Shown in pieces: positions 1 through 8,590 of a stretch of 64,000 nucleotides of DNA. Below the pieces are notes generated by a model, which searched no databases, had not been told where the DNA came from, and saw only the letters and a list, made by a program, of their open reading frames with translations. The position numbers were made by a program, and so were the translations under genes. Each line of letters starts with the position of its first letter. Position 1 is the first letter of the stretch. This DNA comes from Acytostelium subglobosum LB1 (taxonomy: Eukaryota > Evosea > Eumycetozoa > Acytosteliales > Acytosteliaceae), in assembly GCF_000787575.1 (NCBI RefSeq), contig NW_012236498.1:192325-256324 (forward strand). Reading direction: 5' to 3'.

Positions 1-645
1 ATCATTTACTTACATCCCAATAACAACAACAACATCAACATCAACAACATGATCTTGTTGTCTACAAACTGTGATACACACTCATTAACACACACTTGGG
101 GAGGAGGGTAACAGTGTTGTTGCTTGGCCAATACGTCAACAAAAATATCGCCACCCAATCACTTCACTCTCGCGATTGATTGTTGTTGTTGTTGTTGTTG
201 GGATGATAGATAATCCAAAGCAACAGAACGGTTATATATCTATCCTCCGGAATGCGAACAACATACCAACCAACAACCACAATATCCGGTCGGGATATTA
301 GGTATATACATGTGTGTGTGGAGAAGGAGGAGATAAGATTGCTTACTTGTGGCTATGTGAGTGAGTGAGTGAGTGAGTGAGAGTGAGTTGTCGATCCAAC
401 TCCAAGATCACCTCCAACAAACACACTCACACTCACACACACCAACATGTTAATAATAATAATAGCCTCACTCACTACTTGAAAGGATTATGATGATGGA
501 TTTAGGAGTGAGGAATGAATGACCTATTGACCAATACCTAGGTGGCAGGGTCTCTCCATTAGAGTTCCTCTATAAGTTGAGGTGCCAATCAATCATTGGT
601 AATAATATATGAATGACAATAACAATTCAAGTCCTGTTCAACATA
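1..645. other. intergenic DNA with simple repeats
   Basis: No convincing gene is visible. The stretch holds a CAA/TTG trinucleotide run near 25-55, a GTT run near 181-200, and a GAGT tetranucleotide run near 357-385. The rest is AT-rich spacer, with stops in all frames at short spacing. Confidence 0.6.
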
Positions 646-933
646 ATGAATGAGCAAGGTACTATTTTTGCTAAGCTGGATTTTGTTATTGATTTGTTTG
701 GCTGGTTGTAAGTATCTCAATTGGTCAACAGAGCATTGGTTGGACCACAACCTCCAGTTTTTCAATTATTGGACACGATCCAGACGATCAGACAAAAGTA
801 CAAAGACGTCTTTTGTGTCTGTTCTGATCAATTTATATGGCCCATTACTACTTTTTGTTGCCGATTTGAAGTAGGCAGACATGGAAATACAACTTTACTA
901 TGGAGTCTTTTACGAGACTTGAATACAATATAA
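646..933 (+). CDS. possible short gene or gene remnant
   Basis: An ATG at 646 opens a frame of 21 codons that reaches a GTAAGT at 708. A second frame running to a stop at 933 looks protein-like, with KYKDVFCVCSDQF, WPITTF and TTLLWSLLRDLN. Joining the two in frame needs a 24-nt intron (708-731), far shorter than other introns here, so the model is doubtful. It could be a remnant, or an exon of a gene whose other parts are not recognisable. I recognise no family. Confidence 0.2.
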
Positions 934-1023
934 CAAGTAAATCATTATCAATCATAACATATTACTATGACATAGAAGAAAGAAGAGAGAAGAGATACTA
1001 TTCATATTCATTGGCATACTGCT

Positions 1024-1035
1024 ATGAGCAAGAGT

Positions 1036-1072
<37 letters not shown>

Positions 1073-1941
1073 CCAACACCAACAGCAATGACAACAACAC
1101 CAACAATGACAATGACAACAAAAAGTTCAAGTGCATACATGTCACACTGAATGGTAGACTTGAAAAGTGTGAGGTAAACTTCTCAAAGGGTAGCTCTTTG
1201 AAGAGACATGAGGAGGGCATTCATAGACCTGGCACATGTTTAGTTGATTGTCCAGGTTGCAAGAGTAGAGAACGAAAGATGAAGGAAAAGAAGAAGAAGG
1301 ATCGTCTGAAGATACCCTGTCCTCATCAGTCATGCATGGACATTGGTGCCAAGTTTGAGTGTACCAACCTTTCCAAACATATCAAGAAGCTCGATCTACA
1401 TCAATGTGGTCCCGACACATGCAACGAGTGTGCAAGGATCAGAGACAACTTGCCAATTGTGAGGGAGAGGAAGGGTAGGAGTAAGAGTAAGAGTAAGACA
1501 AAGAAGAAGAAGAAGAAGAAGAGAAAGAATGTCAGTGTCGACGATCATGGGGACGCAGCAGCCAGTGTCATGGATGTGGCTGGCACGACCACCAGTGCGA
1601 CGAATCAATCAGGTAATTCCACACCGTTTCAATCAACGCCATCAATTATTCCAGACCTGGTCGTCTCGCCACCAGTCGCCATCAAGAAGTCCAGATCATC
1701 AAATGGAGCAATTATTACCAAGATTGAAGAAGATACAGATGACCAGATACCCAAAGACTTATATATTCCATCAATTATATCGATCTCATCCACAACCCAG
1801 CGACCAGATTGTCGGTGTCTACTCAAGTCCCTTGAATCCGACAATGACCTAGCACCTCAACACGAGACCAAGGAACATCATCCCTTTTATCAACATTCAA
1901 TCTTCTGTTTATATCATCAAAGTCAACGAATAAATGTATGA
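1024..1941 (+). CDS. C2H2-like zinc-finger protein with poly-Asn and basic tracts
   Basis: Single-exon frame of 305 residues. It starts with an Asn run (residues 5-16) and a second N/T/D-rich stretch, followed by two Cys/His clusters. The first (about residues 36-68) has C-x11-C and then C-x12-H-x4-H, like a stretched C2H2 finger. The second (about 98-140) has CPHQSC, a later Cys, an SKHIKKLDLH segment and CNEC. A Lys/Arg/Ser tract (about 150-168) could be a nuclear localisation signal. The C-terminal third is low complexity. A nucleic-acid-binding role is inferred from the Cys/His spacing only. It converges on the next gene, with 18 bp between the two stops. Confidence 0.6.
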
Positions 1942-1959
1942 GTGAATACAAACAATTGT

Positions 1960-4900
1960 TTATTGGCCGGATAGCAAGGGTATGATAATGGCAAAGACTA
2001 TGGTGTATCCCAAATATTTGATCCATGATGATGGACCTTGGAGTGGCACATGGCACAGTCGACTACCAGTGCTAGAGTCAGTGTGATTGGTTTTAGGCGG
2101 AGTGATTATGATCTTGGCCTGCATCGGCTGTGATACGACCAGGTTGGTGATTGTACTGCTCGCTTGTTCAATGTTAAAGTATGTTGCACTGTCATCCGCC
2201 AATGTCACTGTGCCAATGGTTTGTGTGGCCTGGATGAATGGGATTGTGTCGCCAAGCTTTAGGTCTGCGCTCAGCATGTCTAGGTTGACCTCCACTTGTC
2301 CATTGTTGAGGTATGCTATGCGCGACACCTTGATTCGTGAGTGTTCGGTTGTGGTGTTGACGCGCACCGTAAGGACAGCGGTCTGGAGCATTGTGAAGCT
2401 GCCCTGGATGTCAAAGTTTCCATCGATCTGGCTGCCAATCGTGCAGCCGGTGCGAGTACTGATTGATCCATTGCCCACGATGCGCCCGCCAGCAATGTCC
2501 ACCCAGTCGGCGATGATCTGTGTTCGAGGCTGGACGGTGATCTGCCCGCTAACCTGTTTGAATCCTGCGCCAGTGACATTGAGTCCGGATGCCAGTTGAA
2601 TGGTGCCGGCGTTAGTGACACCGCCAAAGCATTGAAGTGGGCCGTAAATCTCGAGCGTTCCCTTCTCTGTGATATTGAGCGTGCCGGCCACCACACTGTT
2701 GATTGATATGTGCGCTGTGCCAGTCTTGATCAACATATTGTTTGTGGCATTGTCGATAGAGTGTATCTCGTTGGCGAATGTCGTCACGCTGTCCATCGAA
2801 TCGACAATGATTGTTGATTGATTGGATGTTACGAGCTTGCCACTGAGTCGCGACTTTGGTCCAAAGATGGCGGTGGCACCAATCAAGTTGAGATGTGAAT
2901 CACTCGACAGTGTAATGCCTTCGAGGAAGTGGGCCGTTGCACCAGGCATCAATGTGAGGAATGATACCGCAGCCACAGACACTTGTGAGTTGAATGTCGA
3001 GTTGCCGTAGAGGTAGACGTTCTTGCCGGCAGTGTTGCCAGTGACTCCAAATGTTGTTGTCGGGTTGTTAAAGTTGGCGCCCTTGAACAACGAACATCCC
3101 GTCTTGAAGTTGATGCTGGACTTGTCCGAGGCGGTGAGCACCGAGTCGAAGCTGCACGGTCCACCACCATTGATCACGATGTTGGCCTCTCGCGTGATAC
3201 TAAAGTTGGCATTGACGCCCACTGTTATGCCCGAGAGATCAGTGTTGCCACTGATGTTGGCGCTGCCACCTGGGAGAATGTTGATTGTGGCGGCAAAGTT
3301 TGATCCGTCGCCATTCACCGTGAGAAGGCCGCCCTTGTGGATATCAAGTGATGAGCCGCCATCTGAGCTGAGGATAGCAATGTCCATCGCGGAGCTCAGT
3401 GCCAGTTTGCTGTATATGATACTGATCTCTCCAAACTTGTAGGCGGACTTGCCCTCGAAGCTACAACTGCAGTTGACAATGCCGACGTATGGCATCAGGT
3501 TGTCTTCGTTCGGCTCAAACACAATGCCATTGACGGTGGACTCGCCAGAAAATACGATTGAGCAGTCGCCAATCAATGTGATCGGGGTCAGAAGATTACA
3601 GCCATGGGTCAACGTCACGTTGGATGTGGTCTGTAGTGTGATGGTCGATGTGTTGTCCAACTGAGTGAATCGATCAAGTACAGTATTGCAGTTGGTCTCA
3701 AAGTTGAGGTCAGAGTATGCCTCTAGTATGATTGTTGCCTGGATCGTGTTGCCGTTGCCATAGATGGTCAATGTCTGATTGGTGGCCACGGTGAGGGGTG
3801 CCGATGGCGGTGGGATCGTCGAGGCATCGGCGGCCCGCTCAGCCTCGGGGTCGGGCAGCGTCTGGATGTCGCCAGAGTACGTGAAGCTGATGTTAAAATA
3901 CAACGAGCTCTTGCTGTCCAGTTGGAAGTTGGTGTTGATCTGTGTGTTGACAATGTTGATGATGCGTAGTACACCATGGCTCACTCGGATCAGTGAGCCG
4001 AGACGGTCGGTCAGGAGTCCACCAATGTCAACATTGCCATAGAGATGGAGTGTGCTTGTATCTTCAAGAGTGACATCCGAGTGAATGACCCGATCTCCAA
4101 CCAATACCATCTCTCCTTGGTCACGTAACTTGATCTCGGTGGTCAGCGCTGTGGTCAGATCGTGCAGGGTCAGCGTGCCACTTGCCACACTGATCGATGA
4201 GAAGGGGCGTAGGGTCACGGGGATGGTCAACTCACACGTGCCACTGAACAACAATTCGGAATTCCTCTGAATGACTACGGCACTGGCATCGTCCAGTGCG
4301 ATCAGACCCTTGGACAGTTTGCACTGATCACAGCTCGCGTTGAACAGACTGCCAGCGTCAATGGTGACCGCCTGATCAAAGTTATAAATGTCCGAGCCGA
4401 CCAGCTGGAGGTTTCCATGTTTGAGGTTGACCGTGGCGTTGGCGCGACATTCGAAGCCGCCTGTAACCACGACCACGGCCGAGTCGATAAACATCTTGGC
4501 AGAACCCTGCATGATCAACATGGCGGCGATCCTCGAGTTGCCATTGATGTGAAGTTCGCCTCCATAGAGGGTGGGCGACTCGATATTGACGTCGGAGATC
4601 TCCAATGTGTTGACTGTGAACGAGCCCGCCGTCATGGATATGTTGCCGTAGCTACGGAAACGGCCAGAAATGGTGAGCGCGCCACCAGCCACCTGCATGG
4701 TTCCATCACACCTGATGTTGGCGATGGTCACTGGTGAGCGGAAGTAGACGATTGCATTGCGGGCTATATACATTGACGCCAGGGTGAAGGTGGCTTCGGG
4801 TGCCGTCTGCAGGATTGCACCGGATATATTGAGTGAGTTGATTGTGATGGATGATGTGAGAGTGATGGTTTTGGATGGGTCACGTTTCGATGCATAGATC

Positions 4901-5100
4901 ACAACATCATCCTTGTCTGTTGGTGCTGTTCCATTCATTAGTGATAATAGGTCACATGGTGTTGGTGGTACACTCTTTGGACAATCATTTGGATTGATGT
5001 GGAATACAGTCGCTTCCACATATGTCTCTGAATTGTATATAATCATTATCATCATCAACAACAATATATATTTAATATATTGTGATCCATATCCATCCAT
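1960..5100 (-). CDS. large beta-helix-like surface or secreted protein
   Basis: Uninterrupted 1046-residue frame. Residues about 9-29 form a hydrophobic signal peptide or anchor. The next 950 residues are short repetitive beta-strand units rich in Ser/Thr/Val/Ile/Gly with many N-x-S/T sites. The pattern (strand, turn, strand, such as LTISGRFRSYGNISM) resembles right-handed beta-helix or pectin-lyase-fold adhesins. The C-terminus ends in a hydrophobic stretch (YLGYTIVFAIIIPLL) with a three-residue tail, as in GPI-anchored or tail-anchored surface proteins. Cys is sparse. I infer an extracellular, cell-surface adhesive or carbohydrate-interacting role; no catalytic motif is visible. It is unusually GC-rich for this region (about 50% by eye) and intron-free. 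Confidence 0.75.
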   Translation of the reverse strand: MDGYGSQYIKYILLLMMIMIIYNSETYVEATVFHINPNDCPKSVPPTPCDLLSLMNGTAPTDKDDVVIYASKRDPSKTITLTSSITINSLNISGAILQTAPEATFTLASMYIARNAIVYFRSPVTIANIRCDGTMQVAGGALTISGRFRSYGNISMTAGSFTVNTLEISDVNIESPTLYGGELHINGNSRIAAMLIMQGSAKMFIDSAVVVVTGGFECRANATVNLKHGNLQLVGSDIYNFDQAVTIDAGSLFNASCDQCKLSKGLIALDDASAVVIQRNSELLFSGTCELTIPVTLRPFSSISVASGTLTLHDLTTALTTEIKLRDQGEMVLVGDRVIHSDVTLEDTSTLHLYGNVDIGGLLTDRLGSLIRVSHGVLRIINIVNTQINTNFQLDSKSSLYFNISFTYSGDIQTLPDPEAERAADASTIPPPSAPLTVATNQTLTIYGNGNTIQATIILEAYSDLNFETNCNTVLDRFTQLDNTSTITLQTTSNVTLTHGCNLLTPITLIGDCSIVFSGESTVNGIVFEPNEDNLMPYVGIVNCSCSFEGKSAYKFGEISIIYSKLALSSAMDIAILSSDGGSSLDIHKGGLLTVNGDGSNFAATINILPGGSANISGNTDLSGITVGVNANFSITREANIVINGGGPCSFDSVLTASDKSSINFKTGCSLFKGANFNNPTTTFGVTGNTAGKNVYLYGNSTFNSQVSVAAVSFLTLMPGATAHFLEGITLSSDSHLNLIGATAIFGPKSRLSGKLVTSNQSTIIVDSMDSVTTFANEIHSIDNATNNMLIKTGTAHISINSVVAGTLNITEKGTLEIYGPLQCFGGVTNAGTIQLASGLNVTGAGFKQVSGQITVQPRTQIIADWVDIAGGRIVGNGSISTRTGCTIGSQIDGNFDIQGSFTMLQTAVLTVRVNTTTEHSRIKVSRIAYLNNGQVEVNLDMLSADLKLGDTIPFIQATQTIGTVTLADDSATYFNIEQASSTITNLVVSQPMQAKIIITPPKTNHTDSSTGSRLCHVPLQGPSSWIKYLGYTIVFAIIIPLLSGQ

Positions 5101-5413
5101 TTTCTAGAATTGATTGAGTCAGCGTGAGTGAGTGCACCTCTATGTTACCAATCTAACAATCAGTCCAGACTTATCCTTATCCTACCTTTAAGTATAGTTT
5201 GTTTTAATAAATAGTAGTCGTTCGAACGAGAATTAAGTAAAGGTAGTTGGTTGGTTGTGTTATAACATTGGATACATTGTTGGATGGATGGATGGATTGA
5301 TACGCTTCAATCAATCCAATCAATCACACATTAGGTGATGATACACAACAACAACATATTATATTATAACAACATAAAGTCTGTATTTGTAGTTTGATTG
5401 ATTGATCATCTCT
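5101..5413. promoter_or_regulatory. upstream region between divergent genes
   Basis: AT-rich spacer upstream of the minus-strand surface-protein gene and of the plus-strand genes that follow. It contains TGGA and ATTGATTG tetranucleotide repeats near 5282-5300. No specific binding site is recognisable. Confidence 0.35.
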
Positions 5414-5928
5414 ATGCCTGTTAAAGTAAGTATGCTTAGTAGTACTAGTCAGTGTTCCCATCATCAATCAACCACTTACCCTAATATCACATGGTCGTGT
5501 GTGTTTGTTGATGTCCACACCTGTCATGTCATTCCCGTGTGTTCATGATAATGTGGTGTTGTGTTGCGCACATCACTCAGGTGATCGCATCCAACAGTGT
5601 GGTTGTGTTTGATCAATGTGTTGGTGGGTGGTGTTCTTAGACACACAATAAGCGTAAGTTGATGATCAACAATGATTGATTGTGTTTAAAGTGCAAAGGT
5701 ATGTTTGAGACATTGGACAAGTTCGGACCAAGCATGGGTGGACAACAAAACTTTGATGATGAAGTCTCACCCAGGATTAGGTTTAAAAAGGTCTCTTCCT
5801 GGGGCAGCATTCATCTGAATGACATGTTCAACACCCTCTATTTGACACAAGCACATCTATTTATATTATTCATTCAATCATTCCATTCATTTAATCAATA
5901 CCTTACATTTAAACATTCAAATATATAA
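5414..5928 (+). CDS. hypothetical two-exon small gene
   Basis: Tentative model. ATG CCT GTT AAA at 5414-5425 is followed by a GTAAGT donor, and the frame resumes in phase after an AG at 5690-5691. The result is a protein of about 83 residues beginning MPVKCKGMFETLDKFGP. The first 50 residues look coding (SPRIRFKKVSSWGSIHLNDMF). The last 30 are low complexity and may be read-through into the promoter of the stress-protein gene, whose ATG lies 7 bp beyond this stop. No family recognised. Confidence 0.25.
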
Positions 5929-5935
5929 ATAAGAT

Positions 5936-6658
5936 ATGAAGTTCTGTGTTGCCATCGATGGTTCTGACCATGCTCACAATGCATTCTTGGTATGTACCAA
6001 TTGCATTATCTCTGGTGTAAACTACATTACTTACTCTTACTCTTTCTCTTAACAAAACAGAAAGCAGCCAACCTTTGTAAACCAGGTGATCATGTGTATG
6101 GTTTGATCGTTATTGATCTGGTACACTTTATGATGGCTGCACCAAAGCTCGCTGAGGAAATGTCGACCATATCAAACATGAAGGTAAGTCATCTTGGTAG
6201 ACCTATCCCATCGACCCAACAACATATCATTGACTTGCCTTAATCGATAACTAGTCCGAGATGATGAACAATGGTAAACAGCTAGCCAAGCGCTATGAGG
6301 ATTTAGCATCTGAGCTAAATGTATGTATATCAAGTGATATTGTTGTTGATGACCATTCATTACTAACACTGACTACAATCAACTCACTCATACAACTACA
6401 GTTGCCATCTTATGAAACATTGTTGATTGAAGGCAATCCAAGAGATGTGATCGTAACAACTGTCCATGAGAAAAAGGTGGATATATTGGCTATTGGTCTG
6501 GTTGGTTTGATTAATAACCCAAAGTATGTAGTGCTACTCCTTCACTTACTTGACCCCCCGTCACTTAACTTACCCATTACCAATCAAGTATATCAATGGG
6601 CAGCACATCGACTTATTGCATTAGGAACTGCAAGTGCGACGTACTTCTTTGTAAATAA
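5936..6658 (+). CDS. universal stress protein (UspA family), ATP-binding type
   Basis: Five exons: 5936-5989, 6061-6183, 6255-6320, 6402-6523 and 6589-6658. All junctions are GT-AG and in phase, giving 144 residues, the usual length of a single Usp domain. It opens with MKFCVAIDGSDHAHNAF, the Usp first strand with its conserved Asp. It ends with the ATP-binding loop G-x2-G-x9-G-S (GLVG followed by MGST), then the last strand CDVLLC. The two-Gly spacing is exact, so it should bind ATP like MJ0577-type rather than UspA-type members. Usp proteins are small cytosolic stress or nucleotide-sensing proteins, and dictyostelids have several. Splicing is needed to recover the motif, which supports the model. 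Confidence 0.85.
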
Positions 6659-7270
6659 ACTCTCTTGGGCGACCAGTTTAATCAATCGATCAATCAAACA
6701 TGTCCTCAACCTCAATGATGGAAAAGCGGATCACAGGAAGAGAAAGTTATGTTATTACCTCGGCTACACTGTCTAAAGGTGGCAATATCCAATCTGGTTT
6801 GGTCTTAACACTACAATTGTTCGTTGTCGTCCACAAACGTTGGTTGCTGGGCTGCCTCGTTGATTGATTATGAGGACGGACACCTGTTTACCTGCCTGTG
6901 GCGCTGTGTACTCCTGGTGGGAGCGCTGGTCTGGAAGGGCTTCGATGTATGGCTGTGAGTGGGGCGCGACTGGAGAGGTTTAGGCGTTTGAGTAGCGGTG
7001 CGAGCTGGTCCTTGGGTCGTGGCATTCATCACCCACCCTTTAACCTTCAATTCACTGATCACACTAACCCTCTCTTATCAATCCAATTATAAATGGTACA
7101 CTTTCACTATCCTCCCGACCATTCCAAAAATTTTGATAGTTTATAATCATACAAATACACATACACATTCAAAAATGCTGCTTTTTGTGTTACTATTTTT
7201 TTTATGTTACAATCAAAAATGATGTATCTACCGCTTCAAAAATAGAAGTTTTTTACACCTCTTCAAAAAA
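6659..7270. other. intergenic DNA with a GC-rich patch
   Basis: Between the stress protein and tRNA-Ser. Positions about 6880-7035 are markedly richer in G and C than the surrounding spacer and encode short frames on both strands, none with a recognisable domain. From 7100 the DNA is AT-rich, with A and T runs leading into the tRNA gene. Confidence 0.4.
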
Positions 7271-7351
7271 GACACCTTAGCCAAGTGGTTACGGCGATTG
7301 ACTAGAAATCAATTCCCTTCGGGGGCGCAGGTTCGAATCCTGCAGGTGTCG
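7271..7351 (+). tRNA. tRNA-Ser (anticodon AGA)
   Basis: Complete cloverleaf. Acceptor GACACCT pairs with AGGTGTC, followed by a G discriminator. The D arm is GCC...GGC. The anticodon stem ATTGA/TCAAT carries loop CTAGAAA, with AGA at positions 34-36. There is a long class II variable arm (TCCC TTCG GGGG), as expected for Ser, and a T arm with GGTTCGAATCC. No intron. A TTTT run 5 bp downstream serves as Pol III terminator. The 3' side is occupied by a retroelement LTR beginning 18 bp further on. Confidence 0.95.
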
Positions 7352-7369
7352 AAATCTTTTGCATTCTTT

Positions 7370-7663
7370 TGTAACATTTAATATAAAGAGATGTACTCTT
7401 AATATTATTGAACGTTCACTTGAGAGTATGACAGTTAGTAATTGAAGACCCACTGTCTATGAATGAACGAATCATATAAACTTATTTATTAATATATATG
7501 ATGATTGATTGGTGTAACAAGAGGACATACCTTGAGAGTATGACAGTTAGTAATTGAAGACCCACTGTCTATGAATGAACGAATGAAGTGATTGAGTGCG
7601 CGAAGCGACATCAAAACACTTTGGAAAACGAATCATTCGACTCTGGAAGTTCCTCATGTTACA
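7370..7663 (-). repeat. 3' LTR of the chromovirus-like element
   Basis: 294 bp, bounded by perfect 7-bp inverted ends: TGTAACA at one side and TGTTACA at the other on the plus strand. The polypurine tract abuts its 5' end, which fixes the orientation. Inside are two direct copies of a segment of about 55 bp (7418-7473 and 7531-7586, both containing GAGAGTATGACAGTTAGTAA). Related partial copies lie at 8261, 10634 and 10818. Confidence 0.8.
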
Positions 7664-8126
7664 TATCCCCCCTCGACTATTGACCACTAGATGAGGAGAT
7701 ACGTTTGAAAGCGGCGACCAATGCAGGGAGCTGCGCCTGCATCACCTTGGCATCGATCCAACGGTTGGCATCGTCGCCCAAGGATAAATCGAATCGCACC
7801 AAGTACTCGAGGCGTGATCCAAGGCCGTAGACTCTGTTGCGTGAGTCGATGATGGCTGTCGCGGTAGTGATGTCCGTGCCAGCGAATGATGCCTGGAGAG
7901 GCTTGACTGATTCCACATGGACTGTCCTGAGCTGCTTCTTCTTGTTTGACAATTCAATCTTGAGGTCAATATTCGACAAAATACTTGCAACCTTGAATGG
8001 GCCACAGTATGCTGACTGAAGTTTGGCGATGTCTGCAGCGTCGCCAACAGGCTTGGAACTGTCGAAGGCGCTGCGCTTAACAAGCACAATGTCGCCTACC
8101 TGTATGGCAGCACGTCACGTCTACCT
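7370..8126 (-). mobile_element. Ty3/gypsy chromovirus-like retroelement, 3' fragment (fossil)
   Basis: Minus-strand 3' end of an LTR retrotransposon. Visible parts, in element order: the C-terminal end of pol (7677-8126), a polypurine tract (7664-7675) and the 3' LTR (7370-7663). The pol end shows a GPY/F-like module (YCGPFKV) followed by a chromodomain-like segment (EYLVRF, then RWIDAKVM), the arrangement found in chromoviruses. The element is incomplete here because it runs into an assembly gap. Its position just downstream of a tRNA gene, with the LTR 3' end facing the tRNA 3' end, recalls the dictyostelid skipper-2 type. Age cannot be judged without the partner LTR. Confidence 0.8.
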
Positions 8127-8226
8127 NNNNNNNNNNNNNNNNNNNNNNNNNNNNNNNNNNNNNNNNNNNNNNNNNNNNNNNNNNNNNNNNNNNNNNNNNN
8201 NNNNNNNNNNNNNNNNNNNNNNNNNN
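8127..8226. other. assembly gap (100 N)
   Basis: A run of exactly 100 N, the conventional placeholder for a gap of unknown size. It interrupts the retroelement. The LTR-related sequences on its two sides are in opposite orientation, so the join may not reflect one continuous element. Confidence 0.99.
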
Positions 8227-8260
8227 TCAATGACGCCAATTTATTTGCAATAATAATAAT

Positions 8261-8517
8261 GTTTTGATGTCGCTTCGCGTTTTCCAAAGTGTTTCACTCA
8301 ATCACTCCATTCGTTCATTCATAGACAGTGGGTCTTCAGTTACTAACTGTCATACTCTCAAGTGAACGTTCAATAATATGACACTTTATTTTGAAAAGCA
8401 GACACAGGAGTGCAGATAAGTCTAGCCAACTCTGCGCGCAACACACACAATCACACCGAACTCACCTTTCTGCTTTTCAAAATAAAGTGTCATATTAAGA
8501 GTACATCTCTTTATTAA
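8261..8517 (+). repeat. partial LTR related to the chromovirus-like element
   Basis: Shares the TCATAGACAGTGGGTCTTC and TACTAACTGTCATACTCTCA blocks with the LTR at 7370-7663 but in opposite orientation, ending at the GAGTACATCTCTTTAT segment. A 114-bp inverted-repeat element is inserted in it (8379-8492). It is a partial copy lying directly downstream of the F-box gene's stop (8591, minus strand). Confidence 0.7.
8379..8492. mobile_element. 114-bp MITE with 23-bp terminal inverted repeats and TA duplication
   Basis: Ends 8379-8401 and 8470-8492 are perfect 23-bp inverted repeats, starting TGACACTTTATTTTG. The element is flanked by TA on both sides (8377-8378 and 8493-8494). The uninterrupted LTR copies at 7370 and 10818 read AATAATATTAAG at this site with a single TA, so the empty site and the TA target duplication are both visible. 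Internal sequence (68 bp) is non-coding and GC-richer. TA duplication and terminal inverted repeats point to a non-autonomous Tc1/mariner-type DNA transposon. The superfamily is inferred from the duplication only. Confidence 0.85.
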
Positions 8518-8590
8518 ACTTTTTTTTGCTAACTAGCGAGACTTCGATGTCCCCCGTCGGAGGGCGATAACACTTTGGCGGGCTATGGAT

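Noticed and set aside
708-731. 24-nt intron joining the two frames at 646-933
   Set aside because: In frame, but no other intron here is under about 60 nt. Kept only as a low-confidence gene.
8530-8590. T-arm-like sequence (GAGACTTCGATGTCCC) as a tRNA
   Set aside because: No matching acceptor, D arm or anticodon stem on either strand, and no proper terminator. At most a remnant.
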